In this document: positions 51,196-59,623 of the stretch, one piece after another
Position numbering within the stretch: the stretch's first letter is position 1
Layout of the letters: each line of letters opens with the position of its first letter
Assembly: GCF_029626025.1 (NCBI RefSeq)
Contig: NZ_JARUBF010000001.1
Location: 868,001-932,000 of the forward strand
DNA from: Solwaraspora sp. WMMD406
GTDB taxonomy: Bacteria > Actinomycetota > Actinomycetes > Mycobacteriales > Micromonosporaceae
Direction: 5' to 3'
Length of the DNA: 64,000 nucleotides
Notes under the pieces: model-generated
Databases searched by the model: none
Seen by the model: only the letters and a program-made list of their open reading frames with translations
Told to the model about the DNA's origin: nothing
Made by a program: the position numbers and the translations under genes

Positions 51196-52031
51196 CCGTC
51201 CGGCGGCCGGTCGCCGGCCCTCCGGTGGTCGCCGGCACCCCGCCGGTCGAGGCGCGCGACCTGCGGATCCGGCTCGGCGGGACGCCGGTACTGAGCGGTA
51301 TCGACCTGCGGGTGGCCGCCGGCGAATGGGTGGCGGTGATCGGCCCGAACGGCGCCGGCAAGTCGACGCTGTTGCGGGCCGTCGGCGGACTGCTACCGGC
51401 CGGCGGCGACCTCGACCTGTTCGGTACGCCGATCACCCGACTCAGCCGCCGGGAACGGGCTCGGCTGGTGGCCACCGTCGTGCAGACGCCGTCGATCCCG
51501 GCCGGGATGCCGGTCGCCGACTACGTGCTGCTCGGCCGGACGCCGTACATCCCCACGTTGGGCCGGGAATCCGCCGCCGACCTGGCGGCGGTGGGCGAGG
51601 TGCTCGACCGGCTCGACCTGACCGGGTTCGCCGACCGACGCCTGAGCACGCTCTCCGGTGGTGAACGCCAGCGGGTGCTGCTGGCCCGGGCACTGGCCCA
51701 GGGCGCCCCGCTGCTGCTGCTCGACGAGCCGACCAGCGCGCTGGACATCGGTCATCAGCAGGAGGTGCTGGAGTTGGTCGACGAGCTACGGCGCGACCGG
51801 GGGCTGAGCGTCGTGGCGACCATGCACGACCTGTCGGTGGCCGGCGAGTACGCCGACCGGCTGGTGCTGCTCGCACAGGGCCGGGTGGCCGCCGACGGAC
51901 CGCCGGCCGAGGTGCTCACCGAGGAGAACCTGGCCCGCCACTACCGCGCCCGGGTACGGGTGATCGCCGGTGAACGGGGCCCGCTGGTGGTCCCGATCCG
52001 AGCCGCCGGCAGGACTGCCGGCCGCCGGTAG
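51192..52031 (+). CDS. btuD: Cobalamin ABC transporter ATPase (BtuD-like)
   Basis: 279 residues. Walker A GPNGAGKST, signature LSGGERQRV, Walker B LLLLDEPTSALD, switch MHDLSVA. Typical FhuC/BtuD-type ATPase. GTG 51192 overlaps the permease stop (GTGA). Last gene of the riboswitch-controlled operon; convergent with the VOC gene. Confidence 0.92.
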   Translation: MTVRRPVAGPPVVAGTPPVEARDLRIRLGGTPVLSGIDLRVAAGEWVAVIGPNGAGKSTLLRAVGGLLPAGGDLDLFGTPITRLSRRERARLVATVVQTPSIPAGMPVADYVLLGRTPYIPTLGRESAADLAAVGEVLDRLDLTGFADRRLSTLSGGERQRVLLARALAQGAPLLLLDEPTSALDIGHQQEVLELVDELRRDRGLSVVATMHDLSVAGEYADRLVLLAQGRVAADGPPAEVLTEENLARHYRARVRVIAGERGPLVVPIRAAGRTAGRR

Positions 52032-52050
52032 GACCTCCGCCCGGCCGGGA

Positions 52051-52818
52051 TCACTGGCCGGCGAGCCGGATCACCGAGAAGAACGCACCCTGGGGATCGT
52101 TGAGCACAGCGAACCGGCCGTGCGGCAGATCGGTCGGCTCGACCGACACCGTGCCGCCGAGCGCGGTGGTGTGCGCGACCGTCGCGTCGCAGTCGTTGAC
52201 CGCGAAGTAGACCATCCAGTGCGCGGGTAGGTCGGCCGGCCAGTCGTCACCGACCATCGGCATCATCCCGGCGACCGGATCCTCGTCGACCAGCCACTCG
52301 GTGTACATGATCGGTGGGAACGGGGTGTCCCGGGTCTCCCAGTCGAAGACGGTGCCGTAGAACTCCTTGGCGCCGTCCGGGTCCCGGGTGGTCAGCTCGT
52401 TCCAGCACAGCGCCCCCGGCACGTTGACCAGTTCCGCCCCGGACATCGCGAGCGGCTGCCACACGGCGAAGGTCGCGCCCGCCGGGTCGGTGAAGACCGC
52501 CGCCCGCCCCTGGTCCAGTACGTCGAACGGAGGCATCAGCATGGTTCCGCCGGCCGACTCGACCAGTTTGGCGGTGGCCGCCGCGTCCAACGTACCGATG
52601 TAGGTGGTCCAGGTGGGCGGCTGCCCGCCGGTCGAGACGCGGCCGGCACCGGCCACCGCCTTGTCGTCCTTGGTGAACATGACGTAGCCCTCGGCGTCCG
52701 CTCCGCCGGTGACCCGCGCGGACCAGCCGAACAACTCACCGTAGAACCGGATCGCCGCCGGCAGGTCAGGAGTGCCGAGGTCGACCCAGGCGGGCAACCC
52801 GGCCATCGCGACGGGCAT
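52051..52818 (-). CDS. Tandem VOC-domain protein
   Basis: 255 residues from ATG 52818 (MPVAMAGLPAW). Two glyoxalase-like VOC repeats: WVDLGTPDLPAAIRFYGELFGW... FTDPAGATFAVWQPL and ALCWNELTTRDPDGAKEFYG... VLNDPQGAFFSVIRL. This matches the actinobacterial glyoxalase-like family seen next to hydroxylases or in antibiotic clusters. Substrate unknown. Confidence 0.87.
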   Translation of the reverse strand: MPVAMAGLPAWVDLGTPDLPAAIRFYGELFGWSARVTGGADAEGYVMFTKDDKAVAGAGRVSTGGQPPTWTTYIGTLDAAATAKLVESAGGTMLMPPFDVLDQGRAAVFTDPAGATFAVWQPLAMSGAELVNVPGALCWNELTTRDPDGAKEFYGTVFDWETRDTPFPPIMYTEWLVDEDPVAGMMPMVGDDWPADLPAHWMVYFAVNDCDATVAHTTALGGTVSVEPTDLPHGRFAVLNDPQGAFFSVIRLAGQ

Positions 52819-53027
52819 GCTGACCGCTCCTCCCCGGGGTACGCGTTCGCCCACCCCCGCTGCCCGGATTCTGACACGGTTTCGCGGCGGGTGTCCGACA
52901 TTCGCCTGTACGGGTGGGTGGGGTCGGTGCTGCTTCGGCGCCGGGCGATCGACAGGGCGCGCGACGGGTAATCCGGGCACAGCGGGTAACCCACGGTGGT
53001 AGCGATCCGACGGATCCGGGGGGACCG

Positions 53028-54638
53028 ATGGTACGGCCGTACGATTCGCTGCCCGGCGACATCGACCGGGCGATCAGTGACGATCACCTCCTGCTGGACC
53101 GCTTGTTCGTGCATCTCGAGGCCCATCGGGGCGACCGGCGGATCCTCGCCGACCAGGTCGTCTACCGGATCTCGCTGCACCTGAGCGCGGAGGAGCAGAC
53201 GCTGGACCCGGTGTTCGACGAACCGGCCGTCGTCGAACGGTTCGGGGAAGCGCAGATGGAACTGGTGCGTCGGGGCCGGCAGATCCGGCAACGGATCAAG
53301 GAAGCCGCTTCCGAGATAGACAGGTCGAAACCCGGCAACCCGGACTTCGAGGAGGCGCTGCGTCATCTCGTCGCGGACGTCCGGCGGCAATCGGCCGACC
53401 AGGAGACACTGCTGCTGCCGGCCCTGCGCGCGGTGATCGGCCCGCAACGGATGGCCGAGCTCGGAGCGGAGTTCAGCGCGGCCAAGCACCGTGCCCCGAC
53501 CCACCCACACCCGCAGGCACCGAACACCGCTCGGAGCAGCCGGTTTCTCGGCGGCCCGACCGCGCTGCTGGACCGGCTCCGCGACCGGACCTCGGGCCGG
53601 CGCGGCTGGATCGCCACCGACGCCTCCGGGCTGCTGGAACCCCAGTCCCAGACGCTGCTCGACACCTTCGCCGCACTCGGCCCCCGACCCACCGAGACCC
53701 TCGACCCGGCGCAGGCGCGGCGACAGCCGACACTGACCGACGCGGTGGCGAAGATCCGGGCCGACCGAGGCGACCTCGACGAACGGGAACCGGTCGACTC
53801 CGTGTTCGACTACGTCATCGACGGCCCGGGTGGCGGACTGACCCTGCGGGTCTACCGGCCGACCTCCGCCTCACCGTCCGGCGGGCTACCGGTGCTCATC
53901 TATCTGTACGCCGGTGGCTGGGTGGTCGGCAGCCTGGACACCTACGACGCGACACCCAGAGCCCTGTGCAACAAGGAACGCTGCCTGGTGGTCGCGGTCG
54001 ACTACCGCCACGCCCCGGAACACCCGTTTCCGGCCGCCCACGACGACGTGCTCGCCGCCACCCGCTGGTTGGCGGCCAACGCCGGCGAGATCGGTGGGGA
54101 CGCCAGTCGGATCGCGATCGCGGGCGAGGCGGTCGGCGGCACCATGGCGGCGGCCACCTGTCTGCAGCTGCGCGACGCCGGCGAGCCGACGCCGATGCTC
54201 CAGGTCCTGATCCACCCGGTGACCACCATGGCCACCGACTCGGCGTCGACCGTGGACGCGGCTGAGGCCGCACCGCTGAACCGGCCGATGCTGAGCTGGT
54301 TCGCCCGGCACGCGTTCCCCCGACCGGAGCTGCTGACCGATCCCCGGGTCGCACTGCTCGACCTGCCGATCGAGCGACTGACCGGGCTGCCATCGGCGGT
54401 GGTGATCACCGTCGAACGGGACCCGCTGCGCAGCCAGGGCCAGGCCTTCGCCAACCGGCTCCGGGCGGCGAACGTGCCGGTGGAGCACATCCACTACGAC
54501 GGCGTACCGCACGAATTCTTCGGGATGGGCGCGGTGCTGGACGTGGCGAACGAGGCGCAGGACCGCGTCGCCGCCGCTCTGCACGCCGCCTTCAACCCGT
54601 CCGGGCAGTCGGCCAGCGGCTGGCCGACCGGAATCTGA
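53028..54638 (+). CDS. Hemerythrin-like domain fused to a catalytically altered alpha/beta hydrolase
   Basis: 536 residues from ATG 53028. The N-terminal about 150 residues resemble an HHE hemerythrin bundle: DHLLLDRLF and LHLSAEEQTLDPVF keep the first ligands, but the second motif reads VRRQSADQETLLLP with Gln at the expected His. A linker leads to a hormone-sensitive-lipase-type hydrolase (about residues 225-530): YLYAGGWVVG stands for HGGGW (His replaced by Tyr294) and IAGEAVGG (366-371) for GxSxG with the nucleophile Ser replaced by Ala. Asp465 (DPLRS) and His495 (HEFFGM) remain. It is probably a binding or regulatory pseudoenzyme. Confidence 0.8.
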   Translation: MVRPYDSLPGDIDRAISDDHLLLDRLFVHLEAHRGDRRILADQVVYRISLHLSAEEQTLDPVFDEPAVVERFGEAQMELVRRGRQIRQRIKEAASEIDRSKPGNPDFEEALRHLVADVRRQSADQETLLLPALRAVIGPQRMAELGAEFSAAKHRAPTHPHPQAPNTARSSRFLGGPTALLDRLRDRTSGRRGWIATDASGLLEPQSQTLLDTFAALGPRPTETLDPAQARRQPTLTDAVAKIRADRGDLDEREPVDSVFDYVIDGPGGGLTLRVYRPTSASPSGGLPVLIYLYAGGWVVGSLDTYDATPRALCNKERCLVVAVDYRHAPEHPFPAAHDDVLAATRWLAANAGEIGGDASRIAIAGEAVGGTMAAATCLQLRDAGEPTPMLQVLIHPVTTMATDSASTVDAAEAAPLNRPMLSWFARHAFPRPELLTDPRVALLDLPIERLTGLPSAVVITVERDPLRSQGQAFANRLRAANVPVEHIHYDGVPHEFFGMGAVLDVANEAQDRVAAALHAAFNPSGQSASGWPTGI

Positions 54639-54654
54639 ACCGGCGTCGCGCGCT

Positions 54655-54766
54655 GCGGTGTCCGGTGTCGCGGTGTCCGGTGTCGCGGTGTCGCGGTGTC
54701 CGGTGTCGCGGTGTCCGGTGTCGCGGTGTCCGTGTCGCGGTGTCCGGTGTCGCGCGTCGCGGGTGT
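54655..54766. repeat. 15-bp tandem repeat region between convergent genes
   Basis: CGGTGTCCGGTGTCG and its parts (CGGTGTCG, CGGTGTCC) recur seven to eight times with small gaps, starting 17 bases after the pseudoesterase stop and ending 12 bases before the DUF1648-like gene's stop. Confidence 0.85.
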
Positions 54767-54777
54767 GGCTCGGTCGC

Positions 54778-55842
54778 TCAGCCGGACGAGTCCCGGCCTG
54801 GTCGCCGGTCGTCCAACTCGGCGATCGTGTTGACCAGACCGGCGACGGTCTGTGGGTCGCGGGTGGTCGTCACGAAATAGCGGCGTCCGGTGAGCTCGAC
54901 CCGGACCCCCGCGCCGCTGCGCAGGATCAGCCCTCGGCCACGGAGGTCAGCGTTGTGCCGGTAGCCCCAACCGCCCCAATCGGACACCCGTACGGTGGTG
55001 TGCCGCGCGCCGACGATCTCGTGCACCGGCACGGTGATCCGGGGCCAGCCGTACGGTCCGAATCCGATGTGGATGCCCCGGCGGTCGATGACGAGCCGGT
55101 TGATCGAGGTGGCCACGACCAGCGCCGCTGCCAGCAGCAGCACTGTCGCGATCCAGACGTTGAGCCAGATTCCCATGACGACGGCCAGCACGACCAGCGC
55201 CGCCGGCGCCAGCCAACCGGCACGCGAGACGGTGCCGGTCTCCACCCAGCCCGGCAGGTCCGGCGGCAGGTCCGACGGCAGCGGCGACCGGGGGAGCTCG
55301 TCGGACGGAGCACCGGTCGCCGCCGGCCGCGGCGGCGCGGCGCCGCATGCGAGATACGCCAGCGCGGTCCAGCCGGCCACGCCGACCAGCAGGGCGAGGA
55401 GGTGCCAGGTCGGAGCCGGCGCCCGATATGGATCGACCACATCGACGGCGAGCGACACGGTGATCAGCCAGATACCGGCGATGAAGCCGGCCACCGCCGC
55501 TCCGACGGTGATCAGCGCACGTCGCAGCCGCCAGCGCAGGCCCAACGGTAGGACACCCACGGCGGCGATCACCGCCCCGGCCGCCGCCCCGATCGTGAAA
55601 CCGGTCACGCTGTTGGTGAGCGAACTGGTCGCGTCGACGGCATCGGCCGCGTTCCAGTGCGTCGGCAGCCGGGTCGGCAGTCGGTGCCGCCACACCTCGG
55701 CGACGAGTACGACGACGGCGACCGGCAGCACGGCGATCAGGAATCCGAGCATGCGCCGTCCGCCACCAGCCCCGCCACCAGCCCCGCCGCCCGGCCCGTC
55801 GCCGTCGGCCCGGGGCGGCGGGGCATCGTCCGCCTGTTCCAT
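54778..55842 (-). CDS. DUF1648-like membrane protein
   Basis: 354 residues from ATG 55842 (MEQADDAPP). A Gly-rich N-terminal tail (GGGAGGGAGGG), then membrane segments near residues 30-50 and 75-100, the LPTHWNAADAVD motif of DUF1648 (near residue 62), further helices, and a C-terminal soluble part ending NTIAELDDRRPG with a PH-like beta-rich stretch (DRRGIHIGFGPYG). Function unknown. Confidence 0.72.
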   Translation of the reverse strand: MEQADDAPPPRADGDGPGGGAGGGAGGGRRMLGFLIAVLPVAVVVLVAEVWRHRLPTRLPTHWNAADAVDATSSLTNSVTGFTIGAAAGAVIAAVGVLPLGLRWRLRRALITVGAAVAGFIAGIWLITVSLAVDVVDPYRAPAPTWHLLALLVGVAGWTALAYLACGAAPPRPAATGAPSDELPRSPLPSDLPPDLPGWVETGTVSRAGWLAPAALVVLAVVMGIWLNVWIATVLLLAAALVVATSINRLVIDRRGIHIGFGPYGWPRITVPVHEIVGARHTTVRVSDWGGWGYRHNADLRGRGLILRSGAGVRVELTGRRYFVTTTRDPQTVAGLVNTIAELDDRRPGRDSSG

Positions 55843-55856
55843 TGCCCGATTGTTTC

Positions 55857-57356
55857 TCAATCGGCGCCGTCACTGCCGGCTGGGGGCGGCGACTCGGCGG
55901 TCAGCGCCGCCGGTAGCGGCTCGGCATGCACCACCACCAACCGGGACACCGCCCGGGTCAGCACGACGTACAACCGGTGTGCCCCGCGTGGCTCGGCGGC
56001 GACGATCCGGGCCGGTTCCACTACCACGACGTGGTCGTACTCCAGGCCTTTCACCTGGCTCGCGCCGACCACCGCGACCGGCGTGCGCGGATCGGTGGAC
56101 TCGGCGGCGGCCAGCGCGACGCCGGCCGTTTCGAGGGCCTGCCGCAACTCGGCCACGGCGGCGTCGGCGACGATCACCCCCACCGACCCTTCGTGGTGCA
56201 GCGCCGACCGGACCTCGGCCACCGTCGTGGCGGTCACGTCGTCGGTCGTACGCAGGTCGAGCGTGCCGTCGCGGCGGAGCGATACCGCAGGGGGTACGTC
56301 GACGCCGAGTTCCGGCAACAGCCGGTTGGCCAGCGCCACCACCACCGCCGGTACCCGGAACCCGACCGTGAGCGGCACCACCGCCGTGTCCGGTTTGCCG
56401 AGGTGGGCGAGCGTGTCACGCCAGCTGGTCGCCGCCCACGGGGCGGTGCCCTGCGCGAGGTCACCGAGCAGGGTGATCGACCCGTGCTCACTGCGCCGGG
56501 CGATCGCCCGGCATTGCATCGGCGACAGGTCCTGTGCCTCGTCGATGATGACGTGCCCGAATCCCTCGGGCCGGTCGAGCAGCCCGGCCACTTCGTCGAG
56601 GAGCACCAGATCCGCCTCGGACCATCGGGCGGAGGCGGGGCGGGTCGTCCCGCGCCGACCGCTCCCGGGCCGACCGCTCCCGGGCCGGTGGTGCCACAGC
56701 AGGAGTTCCTGTTCGGCCGGATCGAGCAGACCCGCTGCCGCCGCCGCCAGCCGGTCGGCGTCGGTGAACAGGTGGAACAGTACGTCCTGCGGCGTCAACT
56801 CCGGCCAGACCTGGGACATGACGTCTCGTACCGGGGCGACCCGCGCCATCCGCCGCAGCCAAGCCTCACTCGGCGATTCCGCCCGCCGGGTCTCGGCCTG
56901 TCGCTGCAGTAGCCCGACCACCCGGGCCAGCACCCGGTCCCGACCGATGCGGTACGGCGGATCCTCCGCGCGTACCTTCTCCACCACACGCCGCAGCGCC
57001 TCGACGCCGATCCGCCACCGGTACGAGCCGTCCGGCACGACGATCGGGGTGGTCGGCTCCCCGATGTACGCGGTGACCGCGCGCCGCAGCACCTCGGCCA
57101 TCCGGGGATCGTGTTTGAGCGCGGCGGCCGGCAGGGTGTCCTCGGCCCGGACCGGAACCAGCCCGATCAGGTCGGCGACGGTGCGCTGCGCCACCTCGAC
57201 CTCGCCGAGTGTGGGCAGGACGTCCGCGATGTAGCTGAGGAACGCCCGGTTCGGCCCGAGGATCAGCACCCCGGCGCGGCGTAGCCGCTCCCGGTGGGCG
57301 TACAGCAGGTACGCCGCCCGGTGCAGCCCGACCGCGGTCTTGCCCGGTCCCCGGTT
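55857..57356 (-). pseudogene. HelD/HelR-type ATPase cut at the Walker A motif
   Basis: C-terminal 499 residues of a UvrD-like HelD-family ATPase. The frame begins right at the Walker A region (RGPGKTAVGLHRAAYLLYAH instead of the expected GGPGTGKT) and is preceded by an in-frame TAG at 57357-57359. Intact downstream motifs include DEAQDLSPMQCRAIARR, LLGDLAQGTAPWA, VGFRVPAVVV, and VKGLEYDHVVVVEP with TRAVSRLVVVH. Family members have about 700 residues, so roughly 200 N-terminal residues are missing, presumably beyond the other end of the inserted element. HelR proteins of actinobacteria release RNA polymerase from DNA and can confer rifamycin resistance. Confidence 0.85.
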
Positions 57357-57374
57357 CTAGCACATAGTTGGTGC
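57340..57374. other. Attachment-site junction (attL or attR) of an integrated element
   Basis: Sequence changes here from HelR coding DNA (TTGCCCGGTCCCCGG, the Walker A coding region on the minus strand) to element DNA, 19 bases before the serine integrase ATG. In another frame the junction still reads EPGTGQ, which suggests that the crossover lies within the GPGTGK codons and left one extra base. The exact core dinucleotide cannot be set without the other junction. Confidence 0.6.
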
Positions 57375-58973
57375 ATGGACATTGATACTCCTCCAACGGT
57401 TGTGGATCTTTACCTTCGCTTGTCTGACCTGCGGGTCGAGGACTTGAACAGCGATGGCGAGAGCAAGGGGCTCGTGGAACACGAGCGGTTGTTGCGGGAC
57501 CGTGCGGGTCAGCTCGGGTGGACGGTCGGTGAGGTCATTGTCGAGAACGACATGGCTAACGGCAAGCCTAAACCGGCGTCGGCGTTCAAGCGGCGCAAGA
57601 TTCGGCTGCCGGACGGGTCGACGGTGTTGCGGGTGATCCGGCCGGGGTTCACCCGGTTGTTGGACCGGGTGCGGGGCCGTCGGTCGCAGGCGGTGTTGGC
57701 GGTGGACCTGGACCGGGCGGTGCGTGATCCTCGGGATCTGGAGGACATGATCGATGCTGTTCAGGAGACGGGTGCGAACGCGCAGTCGTTGTCGGGGTCG
57801 TTGCGGTTCACCGACGGTGGTACGGACTCGGAGATCACGCTGGCGCGGGTGATGGTGACGATGGCGAACAAGTCCAGCCGGGACACGGGGCGGCGGGTCC
57901 GTGGGGAGCGGTTGCGGCAGGCGATGCACGGTCAGTGGGGTGGGGGTCGGCGGCCGTTCGGGTTCTGTGGCGGTCCGCCGCCGGTCGGGACTGGTGACCC
58001 CGGCCAGTACGTGTGCTCGTGGCACGGTGGCCGGGACTGCCAGAGCGGTGTCACGCGTGTCGAGGTGGAGGCGGCGGTGATCGAGGACTGTTCGCAGCGG
58101 CTGCTGCAGGGGGCGTCGCTGCGGTCGTTGGCTGCGGAGTTGCGGGCGGGGTCGGTGTCGACGGTGAGTGGTGCGGCGTGGTCCGCCGAGGGGTTGCGGG
58201 ACATTCTGCTGCGTCCGCGTAACGCGGGGTTCATGGTGTACGGCGGGCAGATCCTGGAGGAGGTGGTCGCGCCGTGGAAGCCGATCGTCGATCCGGCGGT
58301 GTTCTTCGCCGTGCGGGATCTGTTGACGGATCCGTCCCGGCGGTCCGGGCCGGGGGCGGCGGCCCGGTGGGTGGGGTCGGGGATCTACCGGTGCGGGGTG
58401 TGTAACCCGCCGGGTGTGGAGGCGGAGCGTCCGGTGACGGTTCATGTCACCGTCGCGGGGCGTGCGCCTCGGTACACGTGTAAGGCGCGTAACCATCTGG
58501 CCCGTAATCAGGCGCATGTGGACGCGACGGTGTTCGCGCATGTGGTGTACGCGGTGACGCATCCGCGTGCGTTTGAGTTGCTGGCGGAGCCTGCCCCGCA
58601 GGTCGATGTGGAGGGGTTGCGGGCGCAGCGGGCTGCGATCCAGCAGCGTGTGAAACGGATTTTGGCGGATGAGTTGCGGGGGTTGGAGACTCGCGAGTAC
58701 GCGCGGGAGGCCCGCCGTGAGGCCGCCGCGATGGTCGCCGAGATCGACGCCCAGCTGCACGCGAACGTGGGTAGTGATCCGTTGTCGCCGTTGGTGAACG
58801 CGCCGGACCCGGTGACGGCGTGGCGGGACGCCCCGCTCGCTGACAAGCGGGTGGTGATCGACCGGTTGATGACCGTGACGATTCTGCCGTCCGGGCGGAA
58901 GGGACGTGGGTTCGACCCGACCACGGTGCGCATCGAGCCGAAACATGACCTCGGTACCTTGGCCGCCGTGTAG
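57375..58973 (+). CDS. Large serine integrase
   Basis: 532 residues from ATG 57375; the frame is open upstream but only through chromosomal DNA. The resolvase domain opens with YLRLSDL (catalytic Ser17) and contains AVLAVDLDRAVRDPRDLEDM. The recombinase domain holds RPFGF and LRDILLRPRNAGF. A zinc ribbon (YRCGVCNPPG... YTCKARNHLAR) and a coiled coil (about residues 415-470) follow. It catalyses attP x attB recombination through a Ser-DNA intermediate and sits directly beside its attachment junction, as usual. The excision factor was not found. Confidence 0.92.
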   Translation: MDIDTPPTVVDLYLRLSDLRVEDLNSDGESKGLVEHERLLRDRAGQLGWTVGEVIVENDMANGKPKPASAFKRRKIRLPDGSTVLRVIRPGFTRLLDRVRGRRSQAVLAVDLDRAVRDPRDLEDMIDAVQETGANAQSLSGSLRFTDGGTDSEITLARVMVTMANKSSRDTGRRVRGERLRQAMHGQWGGGRRPFGFCGGPPPVGTGDPGQYVCSWHGGRDCQSGVTRVEVEAAVIEDCSQRLLQGASLRSLAAELRAGSVSTVSGAAWSAEGLRDILLRPRNAGFMVYGGQILEEVVAPWKPIVDPAVFFAVRDLLTDPSRRSGPGAAARWVGSGIYRCGVCNPPGVEAERPVTVHVTVAGRAPRYTCKARNHLARNQAHVDATVFAHVVYAVTHPRAFELLAEPAPQVDVEGLRAQRAAIQQRVKRILADELRGLETREYAREARREAAAMVAEIDAQLHANVGSDPLSPLVNAPDPVTAWRDAPLADKRVVIDRLMTVTILPSGRKGRGFDPTTVRIEPKHDLGTLAAV

Positions 58974-59002
58974 CCGCTGTGCCCTTTCTGGGCGTGCGCC
59001 TG

Positions 59003-59623
59003 CTATTGAGGTGGGGTGTGGGCTGCGTGTCGTGCGTGGACGCGTCGGCGGGTGGGGTTGGCGTAGGTGGCGACACCTGCGACGAGGATCGTGATGGCGG
59101 CGGCCCAGGATCTGGGGTCGGTGTCGTGGCGGGCTGGCCAGTCCAGCGGGGGCAGATCGATGCCGGCACCGGCGGTGACCAGGCCGGTGGTGAGCAGGGT
59201 GGTGGGGATGGTCCAGCCCATGGTGGTGTGGAAGAACGTTGTTCCGATCAGGGTGTATCCGAGTAGTCCGAGGTAGTTGCGGATGGCGCCGGGTGCGGTG
59301 ATGGCGCCGGTGACTGGTTGGGCGGCCCAGGCGACGAGCCCGACGCCGACGGCGGCTGCGGCGGTGAGGTAGAACAGGTCGTATCGGTCGACGCGGCGAA
59401 CGGCGAGGTGTTCCTGCAGTGGCAGGGTGGACCAGATGGCGATGGTCGTGAGGTAGGCGGTGATCGCGGGAAGGACTGCGGCCCATGGCAGTGGGATCGG
59501 TGTGGTGGTGCCGATGATCAGGTGCTGGCCGGCGAGTTCCCGGGAGACGGCCGCGACGATGACGAGGGTGAGCAACAGGGGCACCGCTCGTCGCGATTTG
59601 GTCAGGAGCCGGTGACCGGTCAT
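59003..59623 (-). CDS. Membrane protein of an ABC operon
   Basis: 206 residues from ATG 59623 (MTGHRLLTKSRRA), overlapping the previous gene by 4 bases. Five or six hydrophobic segments. No ATPase motif; probably an accessory or second permease subunit encoded last in the operon secreted protein-ATPase-permease-this gene. It is convergent with the integrase. Confidence 0.7.
   Translation of the reverse strand: MTGHRLLTKSRRAVPLLLTLVIVAAVSRELAGQHLIIGTTTPIPLPWAAVLPAITAYLTTIAIWSTLPLQEHLAVRRVDRYDLFYLTAAAAVGVGLVAWAAQPVTGAITAPGAIRNYLGLLGYTLIGTTFFHTTMGWTIPTTLLTTGLVTAGAGIDLPPLDWPARHDTDPRSWAAAITILVAGVATYANPTRRRVHARHAAHTPPQ

Noticed and set aside
57357-59486. A 709-residue minus-strand frame opposite the integrase.
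   Set aside because: His/Arg/Pro-rich composition is the antisense of the integrase gene; no domain and no conserved motif.
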